A stretch of 64,000 bases of DNA, taken from positions 248,001 through 312,000 of the forward strand of contig CAMDTW010000165.1 in assembly GCA_945910005.1 (NCBI GenBank), written 5' to 3'. The position numbers and the translations under genes are program-made. This DNA is from Isoperla grammatica. Its lineage: Eukaryota; Arthropoda; Insecta; Plecoptera; Perlodidae. Shown in pieces: positions 1-11,131 of the stretch; position 1 is the first letter of the stretch, and each line of letters opens with the position of its first letter. The notes beneath the pieces were generated by a model that saw nothing but the letters and a program-made list of their open reading frames with translations, ran no database searches and was not told the DNA's origin.

Positions 1-2130
1 ATATGTTGCATGTAGTTGCTCTCATGACACTGACTTAGCGCAGGGTTTATCAAGTACAGTCACCATCACAAGCGAGAAAACATGCGTTGTCGTCATATGT
101 TGCATGTAGTTGCTCTCATGTCACTGACTTAGCGCAGGGTTTATCAAGTACAGTCACCGTCACAAGCGAGGAAACATGCGTTGTCTTCATATGTTGCATG
201 TAGTTGCTCTCATGTCACTGACTAAGCGCAGGGTTTATCAAGAACAGTCACCGTCACAAGCGAGGAAACATGCGTTGTCTTCATATGTTGCATGTAGTTG
301 CTCTCATGGCACTGACTTAGCGCAGGGTTTATCAAGTACTGTCACCGTCACAAGCGAGGAAACATGCATTGTCTTCATATTATGTTGCATGTACTTGCTC
401 TCATGTCACTGACTTAGCGCAGGGTTTATCACGTACAGTCACCGTCACAAGCGAGGAAACATGCGTTGTCTTCAAATGTTGCATGTAGTTGCTCTCATGT
501 CAGTGACTTAGCGCAGGGTTTATCACGTAAAGTCACCGTCACAAGCGAGGAAATATGCGTTGTCCTCATATGTTGCATGTAGTTGCTCTCATGCCATTGA
601 CTTAGCGCAGGGTTTATCAAGTACAGTCACCTTCACAAGCGAGGAAACATGCGTTGTCATCATATGTTGCATGTAGTTGCTCTCATGTCACTGAATTAGC
701 GCAGGGTTTATCACGTACAGTCACCTTCACAAGCGAGGAAACATGCGTTGTCTTCATATGTTGCATGTAGTTTCTCTCATGTCACTGACTTACCGCAGGG
801 TTTATCAAGTACAGTCACCGTCACAAGCGAGGAAACATGCGTTGTTTTCATATGTTGCATGTAGTTGCTCTCATGTCACTGACTTAGCGCAGGGTTTATC
901 ACGTACAGTCACCTTCACAAGCGAGGAAACATGCGTTGTCTTCATATGTTGCATGCAGTTGCTCTCATGTCACTGATTTAGCGCAGGGTTTATCACGTAC
1001 AGTCACCTTCACAAGCGAGGAAACATGTGTTGTCTTCATATGTTGCATGTAGTTGCTCTCATGTCACTGACTTAGCGCAGGGTTTATCACGTACAGTCAC
1101 CTTCACAAGCGAGGAAACATGAGTTGTCCTCATATGTTGCATGTAGTTGCTCTCATGTCACTGACTTAGCGCAGGGTTTATCTCGTACAGTCACCTTAAC
1201 AAGCGAGGAAACATGCGTTGTCTTCATATGTTGCATGTAGTTGCTCTCATGTCACTGACTAAGCGCAGGGTTTATCAAGTACAGTCACCGTCACAAGCGA
1301 GGAAATATGCGTTGTCTTCATATGTTGCATGTAGTTGCTCTCATGTCACTGACTTAGCGCAGGGTTTATCAAGTACAGTCACCTTCACAAGCGAGGAAAC
1401 ATGCGTTGTCTTCATATGTTGCATGTAGTTGCTCTCATGTCACTGACTTAGAGCAGGGTTTATCAAGTACAGTCACCTTCACAAGCGTGGAAACATGTGT
1501 TGTCTTCATATGTTGCATGTAGTTGCTCTCATGTCACTGACTTTGCGCAGGGTTTATCAAGTACAGTCACCTTCACAAGCGAGGCAACATGCGTTGTCTT
1601 CATATGTTGCATGTAGTTGCTTTCATGTCACTGACTTAGCGCAGGCTTAATCTCGTACAGTCACCTTTACAAGCGAGGAAACATGAGTTGTCCTCATATG
1701 TTGCATGTAGTTGTTCTCATGTAACTGACTTAGCGCAGGGTTTATCAAGTACAGTCACCGTCACAAGCGAGGAAACATGCGTTGTCTTCATATGTTGCAT
1801 GTAGTGGCTCTCATGTCTCTGACATAGCGCAGGGTTTATCACGTACAGTCACCGTCACAAGCGAGGAAGCATGCGTTGTCTTCATATGTTGCATGTAGTT
1901 GCTCTCATATCACTGACTTAGCGCAGGGTTTATCACGTACAGTCACCTTCGCAAGCGAGGAAACATGCGTTGTCTTCATATGTTGCATGTAGTTGCTCTC
2001 ATGTCACTGACTTAGCGCAGGGTTTATCAAGTACAGTCACCGTCACAATAGAGAAAACATGCATTGTCTTCATATGTTGCATGTAGTTGCTCTCATGTCA
2101 CTGACTTAGCGCAGGGTTTATCACGTACAG
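1..2130 (+). repeat. Block related to 22,001-24,130 (offset exactly 22,000 bp)
   Basis: The order of variant monomers is the same in both places. Both have the 97-bp TAT-insertion monomer (374 and 22,374), AAATGTTG, CCATTGACTTAG, GAATTAGCG, TTACCGCAGG, CTTAGAGCAG (1,447 and 23,447), GAGGCAAC, the TGTAACTGAC monomer and the AATAGAGAAAAC monomer. The match stops near 2,130, where the right copy has the 93-bp ACATCGAGG monomer and the left copy does not. The left copy may extend beyond the window start. A few private substitutions separate them, for example ACTTAG versus ACATAG just after TGTAACTG. Confidence 0.8.
374..383 (+). repeat. 97-bp monomer variant (TAT insertion), first of nine
   Basis: The monomer reads TTCATATTATGTTGCATGTAC, with a 3-bp TAT insertion and a linked G-to-C change in TGTACTTGC. 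The same linked pair occurs at 374, 4,231, 7,615, 14,196, 22,374, 27,450, 31,681, 38,545 and 43,810, and not after 43,810. Two sublineages exist. One has GCGAGGAAAC before it (374, 4,231, 22,374, 27,450, 43,810), and the other has GCCAGGAAAC (7,615, 14,196, 31,681, 38,545). A single origin with later block copying is the simplest reading. Confidence 0.85.
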
Positions 2131-3857
2131 TCACCTTCACAAGCGAGGAAACATGAGTTGTCCTCATATGTTGCATGTAGTTGCTCTCATGTCACTGACT
2201 TAGCGCAGGGTTTATCTCGTACAGTCACCTTAACAAGCGAGGAAACATGCGTTGTCTTCATATGTTGCATGTAGTTGCTCTCATGTCACTGACTAAGCGC
2301 AGGGTTTATCAAGTACAGTCACCGTCACAAGCGAGGAAATATGCGTTGTCTTCATATGTTGCATGTAGTTGCTCTCATGTCACTGACGTAGCGAAGGCTT
2401 TATCAAGTACAGTCACCTTCACAAGCGAGGAAACATGCGTTGTCTTCATATGTTGCATGTACTTGCTCTCATGTCACTGACAAAGCGCAGGGTTTATCAA
2501 GTACAGTCACCTTCACAAGCGAGGAAACATGCGTTGTCTTCATATGTTGTATGTAGTTGCTCTCATGTCACTGACTAAGGGCAGGGTTTATCAAGTACAG
2601 TCACCTTCATAAGCGAGAAAACATGCGTTGTCTTCATATGTTGCAAGTAGTTGCTCTCATGTCACTGACTTAGCGCAGGGTAAATCAAGTACAGTCACCT
2701 TCACAAGCGTGGAAACATGTTTTGTCTTCATATGTTGCATGTAGTTGCTCTCATGTCACTGACTTTGCGCAGGGTTTATCAAGTACAGTCACCTTCACAA
2801 GCGAGGAAACATGCGTTGTCTTCATATGTTGCATGTAGTTGCTCTCATGTCACTGACTTAGCGCAGGGTTTATCACGTACAGTCACCTTCACAAGCGAGC
2901 AAACATGCGTTGTCTTCATATGTTGCATGTAGTTGCTCTCATGTCACTGACTTAGCGCAGGGTTTATCAAGTACAGTCACCGTCACATGCGAGGAAACAT
3001 GCATTGTCATCATATGTTGCATGTAGTTGCTCTCATGTCACTGACTTAGCGCAGGGTTTATCAAGTACAATCACCGTCACAAGCGAAGAAACATGCGTTG
3101 TCTTCATATGTTGCATGTAGTTGCTCTCATGTCTCTGACATAGCGCAGGGTTTATCACGTACAGTCACCTTCACAAGCGAAGAAACATGCGTTGTCTTCA
3201 TATGTTGCATGTTGTTGCTCTTATGTCACCGACTTAGCGCAGGGTTTATCAAGTACAGTCACCGTCACAAGCGGGAATACATGCGTTGTCTTCATATGTT
3301 GCATGTAGTTGCTCTCATGTCACTGACTAAGCGCAGGGTTTATCAAGTACAGTCACCGTCACAAACGGGAAAACATGCGTTGTCTTCATATTTTGCATGT
3401 AGTTGCTCTCATGTCACTGACATAGCGCAGGGTTTATCACGTACAGTCACCGTCACAAGCGAGGAAACATGAGTTGTCTTCATATGTTGCATGTAGTTGC
3501 TCTCATGTCACTGACTTAGCGCAGGGATTATCAAGTACAGTCACCTTTACAAGCGAGGAAACATGCGTTGTCTTCATATGTTGCATGTAGTTGCTCTCAT
3601 GTCACTGACTTAGCGCAGGGTTTATCACGTACAGTCACCTTCACAAGCGAGAAAACATGCGTTGTCTTCATATGTTGCATGTAATTGCTCTCATGTCAGT
3701 GACTTAGCGCAGGGTTTATCAAGTACAGTCACCGTCACAAGCGGGAAAACATGCGTTGTCTTCATATGTTGCATGTAGTTGCTCTTATGTCACTGACTTA
3801 GCGCAGGGTTTTTCAAGTACAGTCACCGTCACAAGCGAGGAAACATGCGTTGTCTTC
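2131..3857 (+). repeat. Satellite segment with mosaic monomer order
   Basis: This stretch is ordinary 94-bp satellite but is joined differently from its neighbours. After the 2,130 breakpoint it re-enters a GAGTTGTCC / TTATCTCG / GACTAAGCG series like the one at 1,100-1,300. It then runs through the GTAGCGAAGG, TGTACTTGC, ACAAAGCGC and TGTTTTGTC (atg at 2,717) monomers, and through a tail of GGGAATAC, AAACGGGAAAAC and TTTTTCAAG variants. The tail resembles the series that precedes 22,001. No non-satellite DNA is present. Confidence 0.75.
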
Positions 3858-4550
3858 ATATGTTGCATGTAGTTGCTCTCATGACACTGACTTAGCGCAG
3901 GGTTTATCAAGTACAGTCACCATCACAAGCGAGAAAACATGCGTTGTCGTCATATGTTGCATGTAGTTGCTCTCATGTCACTGACTTAGCGCAGGGTTTA
4001 TCAAGTACAGTCACCGTCACAAGCGAGGAAACATGCGTTGTCTTCATATGTTGCATGTAGTTGCTCTCATGTCACTGACTAAGCGCAGGGTTTATCAAGA
4101 ACAGTCACCGTCACAAGCGAGGAAACATGCGTTGTCTTCATATGTTGCATGTAGTTGCTCTCATGGCACTGACTTAGCGCAGGGTTTATCAAGTACTGTC
4201 ACCGTCACAAGCGAGGAAACATGCATTGTCTTCATATTATGTTGCATGTACTTGCTCTCATGTCACTGACTTAGCGCAGGGTTTATCACGTACAGTCACC
4301 GTCACAAGCGAGGAAACATGCGTTGTCTTCAAATGTTGCATGTAGTTGCTCTCATGTCAGTGACTTAGCGCAGGGTTTATCACGTAAAGTCACCGTCACA
4401 AGCGGGGGATATGCGTTGTCCTCATATGTTGCATGTAGTTGCTCTCATGCCATTGACTTAGCGCAGGGTTTATCAAGTACAGTCACCTTCACAAGCGAGG
4501 AAACATGCGTTGTCATCATATGTTGCATGTAGTTGCTCTCATGTCACTGA
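3858..4550 (+). repeat. Copy of 1-693 at offset 3,857 bp (41 monomers plus the 3-bp insert)
   Basis: The monomer series at 1-693 is repeated in the same order, including the AAGAACAG monomer, CATGGCACTG, AAGTACTGTC and the 97-bp TAT-insertion monomer (374 and 4,231). This copy has a private 1-bp loss at about 4,401-4,410 (GCGGGGGAT instead of GCGAGGAAAT). The correspondence ends at 4,551, where this copy switches to CTTAGAGCAG while the other continues with GAATTAGCG. Confidence 0.8.
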
Positions 4551-5241
4551 CTTAGAGCAGGGTTTATCAAGTACAGTCACCTTCACAAGCGTGGAAACAT
4601 GTGTTGTCTTCATATGTTGCATGTAGTTGCTCTCATGTCACTGACTTTGCGCAGGGTTTATCAAATACAGTCACCTTCACAAGCGAGGCAACATGCGTTG
4701 TCTTCATATGTTGCATGTAGTTGCTTTCATGTCACTGACTTAGCGCAGGGTTAATCTCGTACAGTCACCTTCACAAGCGAGGAAACATGAGTTGTCCTCA
4801 TATGTTGCATGTAGTTGTTCTCATGTAACTGACTTAGCGCAGGGTTTATCAAGTACAGTCACCGTCACAAGCGAGGAAACATGCGTTGTCTTCATATGTT
4901 GCATGTAGTGGCTCTCATGTCTCTGACATAGCGCAGGGTTTATCACGAACAGTCACCGTCACAAGCGAGGAAGCATGCGTTGTCTTCATATGTTGCATGA
5001 AGTTGCTCTCATATCACTGACTTAGCGCAGGGTTTATCACGTACAGTCACCTTCACAAGCGAGGAAACATGCGTTGTCTTCATATGTTGCATGTAGTTGC
5101 TCTCATGTCACTGACTTAGCGCAGGGTTTATCAAGTACAGTCACCGTCACAATAGAGAAAACATGCATTGTCTTCATATGTTGCATGTAGTTGCTCTCAT
5201 GTCACTGACTTAGCGCAAGGTTTATCACGTACAGTTACCTT

Positions 5242-5254
5242 CACATCGAGGAAA
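5242..5254 (+). repeat. 93-bp monomer variant (CACATCGAGG), first of 24
   Basis: CACAAGCGAGG is shortened by one base to CACATCGAGG. The neighbouring monomer carries AATAGAG with CATGCATTG, and CAGTTACC or CAGTTAAC is linked to the deletion. I count 24 occurrences, near 5,245, 9,386, 11,825, 15,963, 16,902, 20,473, 24,141, 25,455, 29,217, 33,448, 36,832, 40,312, 42,849, 45,577, 46,798, 49,053, 50,180, 53,093, 54,314, 55,535, 57,790, 58,917, 61,830 and 63,051. It marks each pass through the core module. Confidence 0.8.
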
Positions 5255-5416
5255 CATGCGTTGTCTTCATATGTTGCATGTAGTTGCTCTCATGTCACTG
5301 ACTTAGCGCAGGCTTTATCAAGTACAGTCACCTTCACAAGCGAGGAAACATGCGTTGTCTTCATATGTTGCATGTAGTTGCTCTCATGTCACTGACATAG
5401 CGCAGGGTTTATCAAG

Positions 5417-5430
5417 TACAGTACCTTCAC
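5417..5430 (+). repeat. 1-bp deleted monomer GTACAGTACC, shared by four blocks
   Basis: GTACAGTCACC has lost one base. The same loss is present near 5,420, 12,000, 24,315 and 29,390 but not in the equivalent core passes near 9,560, 16,140, 33,620 or 40,490. It therefore separates two lineages of the core module and links the left block with the 5-kb tandem duplication. Confidence 0.75.
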
Positions 5431-5526
5431 AAGCGAGGAAACATGCGTTGTCTTCATATGTTGTATGTAGTTGCTCTCATGTCACTGACTAAGGGCAGGG
5501 TTTATCAAGTACAGTCACCTTCATAA

Positions 5527-5620
5527 GCGAGGAAACATGCGTTGTCTTCATATGTTGCATGTAGTTGCTCTCATGTCACTGACTTAGCGCAGGGTTTATC
5601 AAGTACAGTCACCTTCACAA
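5527..5620 (+). repeat. Reference monomer (94 bp) close to the family consensus
   Basis: This copy carries the commonest base at nearly every position and serves as the coordinate frame for offsets 1-94. It starts at GCGAGGAAAC (offsets 1-10). CATATG lies at offsets 23-28, GCATGT at 31-36, GTCACTGAC at 49-57, GCGCAGGG at 61-68, GTAC at 77-80, and it ends in TTCACAA. Composition is 42 G+C of 94. Two positions are conspicuously two-state across the array: offset 76 (A in TCAAGTAC, C in TCACGTAC) and offset 88 (T in CCTTCAC, G in CCGTCAC). The choice of offset 1 is arbitrary because the array is circularly permutable. Confidence 0.9.
5535..5562. repeat. Imperfect dyad inside the monomer around a CATATG palindrome
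   Basis: In the reference monomer ACATGC (5535-5540) is the reverse complement of GCATGT (5557-5562). The arms are separated by 16 bases, which contain the self-complementary hexamer CATATG at 5549-5554. The same arrangement recurs in most monomers of the window. It could form a small hairpin or cruciform or be a binding site for a dimeric protein, but that is inference. CATATG is also the recognition site of the restriction enzyme NdeI, so most monomers should be released by that enzyme. Variant monomers with CATATT, AAATG, CACATG or TATATG lack the site. Confidence 0.6.
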
Positions 5621-8600
5621 GCGTGGAAACATGTTTTGTCTTCATATGTTGCATGTAGTTGCTCTCATGTCACTGACTTTGCGCATGGTTTATCAAGTAC
5701 AGTCACCTTCACAAGCGAGGAAACATGCGTTGTCTTCATATGTTGCATGTCGTTGCTCTCATGTCACTGACTTAGCGCAGGGTTTATCAAGTACAGTCAC
5801 CTTCACAAGCGAGGAAACATGCGTTGTCTTCATATGTTGCATGTTGTTGCTCTCATGTCACTGACTTAGCGCAGGGTTTATCAAGTATAGTCACCTTCAC
5901 AAGCGAGGAAACATGCGTTGTCTTCATATGTTGCATATAGTTGCTCTCATGTCACTGACTTAGCGCAGGGTTTATCAAGTACAGTCACCGTCACAAGCGG
6001 GAAAACATGCGTTGTCTTCATATGTTGCATGTTGTTGCTCTCATGTCACTGACTTAGCGCAGGGTTTATCAAGTATAGTCACCTTCACAAGCGAGGAAAC
6101 ATGCGTTGTCTTCATATGTTGCATGTAGTTGCTCTCATGTCACTGACTTAGCGCAGGGTTTATCACGTACAGTTACCGTCACAAGCGAGGAAACATAAGT
6201 TTTCTTCATATGTCGCATGTAGTTGCTCTCATGTCACTGACTTCACGCAGGGTTTATTAAGTACAGTCACCTTTACAAGCGAGGAAACATGCGTTGTCTT
6301 CATATGTTGCATGTAATTGCTCTCATGTCACTGACTTAGCGCAAGGTTTATCACGTACAGTCACCTTCACAAGCGAGCAAACATGCGTTGTCTTCATATG
6401 TTGCATGTAGTTGCTCTCATGTCACTGACTTAGCGCAGGGTTTATCAAGTACAGTCACCGTCACATGCGACGAAACATGCATTGTCTTCATATGTTGCAT
6501 GTAGTTGCTCTCATGTCACTGACTTAGCGCAGGGTTTATCACGTACAGTCACCTTCACAAGCGAAGAAACATGCGTTGTCTTCATATGTTGCATGTCGTT
6601 GCTCTCATGTCACCGACTTAGCGCAGGGTTTATCAAGTACAGTCACCGTCACAAGCGGGAATACATGCGTTGTCTTCATATGTTGCATGTAGTTGCTCTC
6701 ATGTCACTGACTTAGCGCAGGGTTTATCAAGTACAGTCACCGTCACAAACGGGAAAACATGCGTTGTCTTCATATTTTGCATGTAGTTGCTCTCATGTCA
6801 CTGACATAGCGCAGGGTTTATCACGTACAGTCACCGTCACAAGCGAGGAAACATGAGTTGTCTTTATATGTTGCATGTAGTTGCTCTCATGTCACTGACA
6901 TAGCGCAGGGTTTATCAAGTACAGTCACCTTTACAAGCGAGGAAACATGCGTTGTCTTCATATGTTGCATGTAGTTGCTCTCATGTCACTGACTTAGCGC
7001 AGGGTTTATCACGTACAGTCACCTTCACAAGCGAGAAAACATGCGTTGTCTTCATATGTTGCATGTAATTGCTCTCATGTCAGTGACTTAGCGCAGGGTT
7101 TATCAAGTACAGTCACCGTCACAAGCGGGAAAACATGCGTTGTCTTCATATGTTGCATGTAGTTGCTCTTATGTCACTGACTTAGCGCAGGGTTTATCAA
7201 GTACAGTCACCGTCACAAGCGAGGAAACATGCGTTGTCTTCATATGTTGCATGTAGTTGCTCTCATGACACTGACTTAGCGCAGGTTTTATCAAGTACAG
7301 TCACCATCACAAGCGAGAAATCATGCGTTGTCGTCATATGTTGCATGTAGTTGCTCTCATGTCACTGACTTAGCGCAGGGTTTATCAAGTACAGTCACCG
7401 TCACAAGCGAGGAAACATGCGTTGTCTTCATATGTTGCATGTAGTTGCTCTCATGTCACTGACTTAGCGCAGGGTTTATCAAGAACAGTCACCGTCACAA
7501 GCGAGGAAACATGCGTTGTCTTCATATGTTGCATGTAGTTGCTCTCATGTCACTGACTTAGCGCAGGGTTTATCAAGTACTGTCACCGTCACAAGCCAGG
7601 AAACATGCATTGTCTTCATATTATGTTGCATGTACTTGCTCTCATGTCACTGACTTAGCGCAGGGTTTATCACGTACAGTCACCGTCACAAGCGAGGAAA
7701 CATGCGTTGTCTTCAAATGTTGCATGTAGTTGCTCTCATGTCAGTGACTTAGCGCAGGGTTTATCACGTAAAGTCACCGTCACAAGCGAGGAAATATGCG
7801 TTGTCCTCATATGTTGCATGTAGTTGCTCTCATGCCATTGACTTAGCGCAGGGTTTATCAAGTACAGTCACCTTCACAAGCGAGGAAACACGCGTTGTCA
7901 TCATATGTTGCATGTAGTTGCTCTCATGTCACTGAATTAGCGCAGGGTTTATCAAGTACAGTCACCTTCACAAGCGAGGAAACATGCGTTGTCTTCATAT
8001 GTTGCATGTAGTTTCTCTCATGTCACTGACTTACCGCAGGGTTTATCAAGTGGAGTCACCGTCACAAGCGAGGAAACATGCGTTGTTTTCACATGTTGCA
8101 TGTAGTTGCTCTCATGTCACTGACTTAGCGCAGGGTTTATCACGTACAGTCACCTTCACAAGCGAGGAAACATGCGTTGTCTTCATATGTTGCATGTAGT
8201 TGCTCTCATGTCACTGACTAAGCGCAGGGTTTATCACGTACAGTCACCTTCACAAGCGAGGAAACATGTGTTGTCTTCATATGTTGCATGTAGTTGATCT
8301 CATGTCACTGACTTAGCGCAGGGTTTATCACGTACAGTCACCTTCACAAGCGAGGAAACATAAGTTGTCCTCATATGTTGCATGAAGTTGCTGTCATGTC
8401 ACTGACTTAGCGCAGGGTTAATCTCGTACAGTCACCTTAACAAGCGAGGAAACATGCGTTGTCTTCATATGTTGCATGTAGTTGCTCTCATGTCACTGAC
8501 TAAGCGCAGGGTTTATCAAGTACAGTCACCGTCACAAGCGAGGAAATATGCGTTGTCTTCATATGTTGCATGTAGTTGCTCTCATGTCACTGACTTAGCG

Positions 8601-10025
8601 CAGGGTTTATCAAGTACAGTCACCTTCACAAGCGAGGAAACATGCGTTGTCTTCATATGTTGCATGTAGTTGCTCTCATGTCACTGACTTAGAGCAGGGT
8701 TTATCAAGTACAGTCACCTTCACAAGCGTGGAAACATGTGTTGTCTTCATATGTTGCATGTAGTTGCTCTCATGTCACTGACTTTGCGCAGGGTTTATCA
8801 AGTACAGTCACCTTCACAAGCGAGGCAACATGCGTTGTCTTCATATGTTGCATGTAGTTGCTTTCATGTCACTGACTTAGCGCAGGGTTAATCTCGTACA
8901 GTCACCTTCACAAGCGAGGAAACATGAGTTGTCCTCATATGTTGCATGTAGTTGTTCTCATGTAACTGACTTAGCGCTGGGTTTATCAAGTACAGTCACC
9001 GTCACAAGCGAGGAAACATGCGTTGTCTTCATATGTTGCATGTAGTGGCTCTCATGTCTCTGACATAGCGCAGGGTTTATCACGAACAGTCACCGTCACA
9101 AGCAAAGAAGCATGCGTTGTCTTCATATGTTGCATGTAGTTGCTCTCATATCACTGACTTAGCGAAGGGTTTATCACGTACAGTCACCTTCACAAGCGAG
9201 GAAACATGCGTTGTCTTCATATGTTGCATGTAGTTGCTCTCATGTCACTGACTTAGCGCAGGGTTTATCAAGTACAGTCACCGTCACAAAAGAGAAAACA
9301 TGCATTGTCTTCATATGTTGCATGTAGTTGCTCTCATGTCACTGACTTAGCGCAAGGTTTATCACGTACAGTTACCTTCACATCGAGGAAACATGCGTTG
9401 TCTTCATATGTTGCATGTAGTTGCTCTCATGTCACTGCCTTAGCGCAGGCTTTATCAAGTACAGTCACCTTCACAAGCGAGGAAACATGCGTTGTCTTCA
9501 TATGTTGCATGTAGTTGCTCTCATGTCACTGACATAGCGCAGGGTTTATCAAGTACAGTCACCTTCACAAGCGAGGAAACATGCGTTGTCTTCATATGTT
9601 GTATGTAGTTGCTCTCATGTCACTGACTAAGGGCAGGGTTTATTAAGTACAGTCACCTTCATAAGCGAGGAAACATGCGTTGTCTTCATATGTTGCATGT
9701 AGTTGCTCTCATGTCACTGACTTAGCGCAGGGTTTATCAAGTACAGTCACCTTCACAAGCGTGGAAACATGTTTTGTCTTCATATGTTGCATGTAGTTGC
9801 TCTCATGTCACTGACTTTGCGCATGGTTTATCAAGTACAGACACCTTCACAAGCGAGGAAACATGCGTTGTCTTCATATGTTGCATGTCGTTGCTCTCAT
9901 GTCACTGACTTAGCGTAGGGTTTATCAAGTACAGTCACCTTCACAAGCGAGGAAACATGCGTTGTCTTCATATGTTGCATGTTTTTGCTCTCATGTCACT
10001 GACTTAGCGCAGGGTTTATCAAGTA

Positions 10026-11131
10026 TAGTCACCTTCACAAGCGAGGAAACATGCGTTGTCTTCATATGTTGCATATTGTTGCTTTCATGTCACTGACTTA
10101 GCGCAGGGTTTATCAAGTACAGTCACCGTCACAAGCGGGAAAACATGCGTTGTCTTCATATGTTGCATGTAGCTGCTTTCATGTCACTGAGTAAAGTGCA
10201 GGGTTTATCAAGTACAGTCGCCTTCACAAGCGAGGAAACATGCGTTGTCTTCATATGTTGCATGCAGCTGCATTCATGTCACTGACTTAGCGCAGGGTTT
10301 ATCTAGTACAGTCACCGTCACAAGCGGGAAAACATGCGTTGTCTTCATATGTTGCATGTAGTGGCTCTCATGTCACTGACTTAGCGCAGGGTTTATCACG
10401 TACAGTCACCGTCACAAGCGAGGAAACATAAGTTTTCTTCATATGTCGCATGTAGTTGCTCTCATGTCACTGACTTCACGCAGGGTTCATTAAGTACAGT
10501 CACCTTTACAAGCGAGGAAACATGCGTTTTCTTCATATGTTGCATGTAATTGCTCTCATGTCACTGACTTAGCGCAGGGTTTATCACGTACAGTCACCTT
10601 CACAAGCGGACAAACATGCGTTGTCTTCATATGTTGCATCAAGTTGCTCTCATGTCACTGACTTAGCGCAGGGTTTATCAAGTACAGTCACCGTCACATG
10701 CGAGGAAACATGCATTGTCTTCATATGTTGCATGTAGTTGCTCTCATGTCACTGACTTAGCGCAGGGTTTATCACGTACAGTCACCTTCACAAGCGAAGA
10801 AACATGCGTTGTCTTCATATGTTGCATGTCGTTGCTCTCATGTCACCGACTTAGCGCAGGGTTTATCAAGTACAGTCACCGTCACAAGCGGGAAAACATG
10901 CGTTGTCTTCATATGTTGCATGTAGTTGCTCTCATGTCACTGACTAAGCGCAGGGTTTATCAAGTACAGTCACCGTCACAAGCGAGGAAATATGCGTTGT
11001 CTTCATATGTTGCATGTAGTTGCTCTCATGTCACTGACTTAGCGCAGGGTTTATCAAGTACAGTCACCTTCACAAGCGAGGAAACATGCGTTGTCTTCAT
11101 ATGTTGCATGTAGTTGCTCTCATGTCACTGA
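10026..11131 (+). repeat. Satellite segment joining the two 6.58-kb copies
   Basis: This is plain satellite with no foreign DNA. It holds a distinctive subseries: GCATATTG, TGTAGCTGC, GCATGCAGCTGC, TTATCTAG, ACATAAGTTTTC with TGTCGCATG, GCGGACAAAC and GCATCAAG. The same subseries appears at about 34,090-35,010 and in part at 18,080-18,400. One monomer (about 10,190) reads GAGTAAAGTGC and is 1 bp longer than standard. Its counterpart near 34,256 reads GACTTAAGTGC, which suggests a shared insertion followed by further substitutions. Confidence 0.75.

Larger units (their letters stand above)
4551..10025 (+). repeat. 6.58-kb period block, copy 1 (repeated at 11,132-16,606)
   Basis: From CTTAGAGCAG at 4,551 the variant series is reproduced from 11,132 with an offset of 6,581 bp (70 monomers plus 1 bp). 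Shared landmarks include the 1-bp-deleted GTACAGTACC monomer (5,420 and 12,000), TGTTTTGTC at 5,631 and 12,212, the TAT-insertion monomer at 7,615 and 14,196, GTGGAGTCACC, and GCGCTGGG. The monomer with GCATATAG near 5,930 is missing in copy 2. Copy 2 has an extra GACATAGCG monomer near 13,390, so the offset dips to 6,487 and then recovers. Within this block the CTTAGAGCAG series itself recurs at 8,688 (offset 4,137). The copies part at about 10,025. Confidence 0.8.

Noticed and set aside
176..412. Recurrent Cys/His-rich small open frames of 63-78 codons throughout the window
   Set aside because: They look like a family of small proteins, but each one starts at the same monomer ATG and stops at the fixed TAG in ATGTAG. 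The number of copies reflects the number of monomers with a mutated GACTTAG, not a gene family.
3098..3472. 124-codon open frame, plus the 110-codon frames at 25,842 and 37,219
   Set aside because: The explanation is the same: they are translations of the satellite that depend on single variant bases. The 25,842 and 37,219 frames are alike only because the blocks are copies.
5587..5600. Telomere-like string AGGGTTTA in GCAGGGTTTATC
   Set aside because: Eight bases match a permutation of the TTTAGGG telomere repeat once per monomer, but they are never tandem and the flanks do not fit. Chance is the likely reason.
5527..5620. CENP-B box in the monomer
   Set aside because: The consensus has no TTCG followed by the spaced CGGG core. 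GCGGG occurs in some variants but without the required left half.
10715..11113. Longest open frame, 132 codons on the plus strand
   Set aside because: It crosses satellite monomers in rotating phase and is open only because GCGGGAAAAC and GACTAAGCG variants happen to fall there. Its peptide is just the three phase translations of the repeat. There is no domain, no start context and no conservation beyond the satellite.
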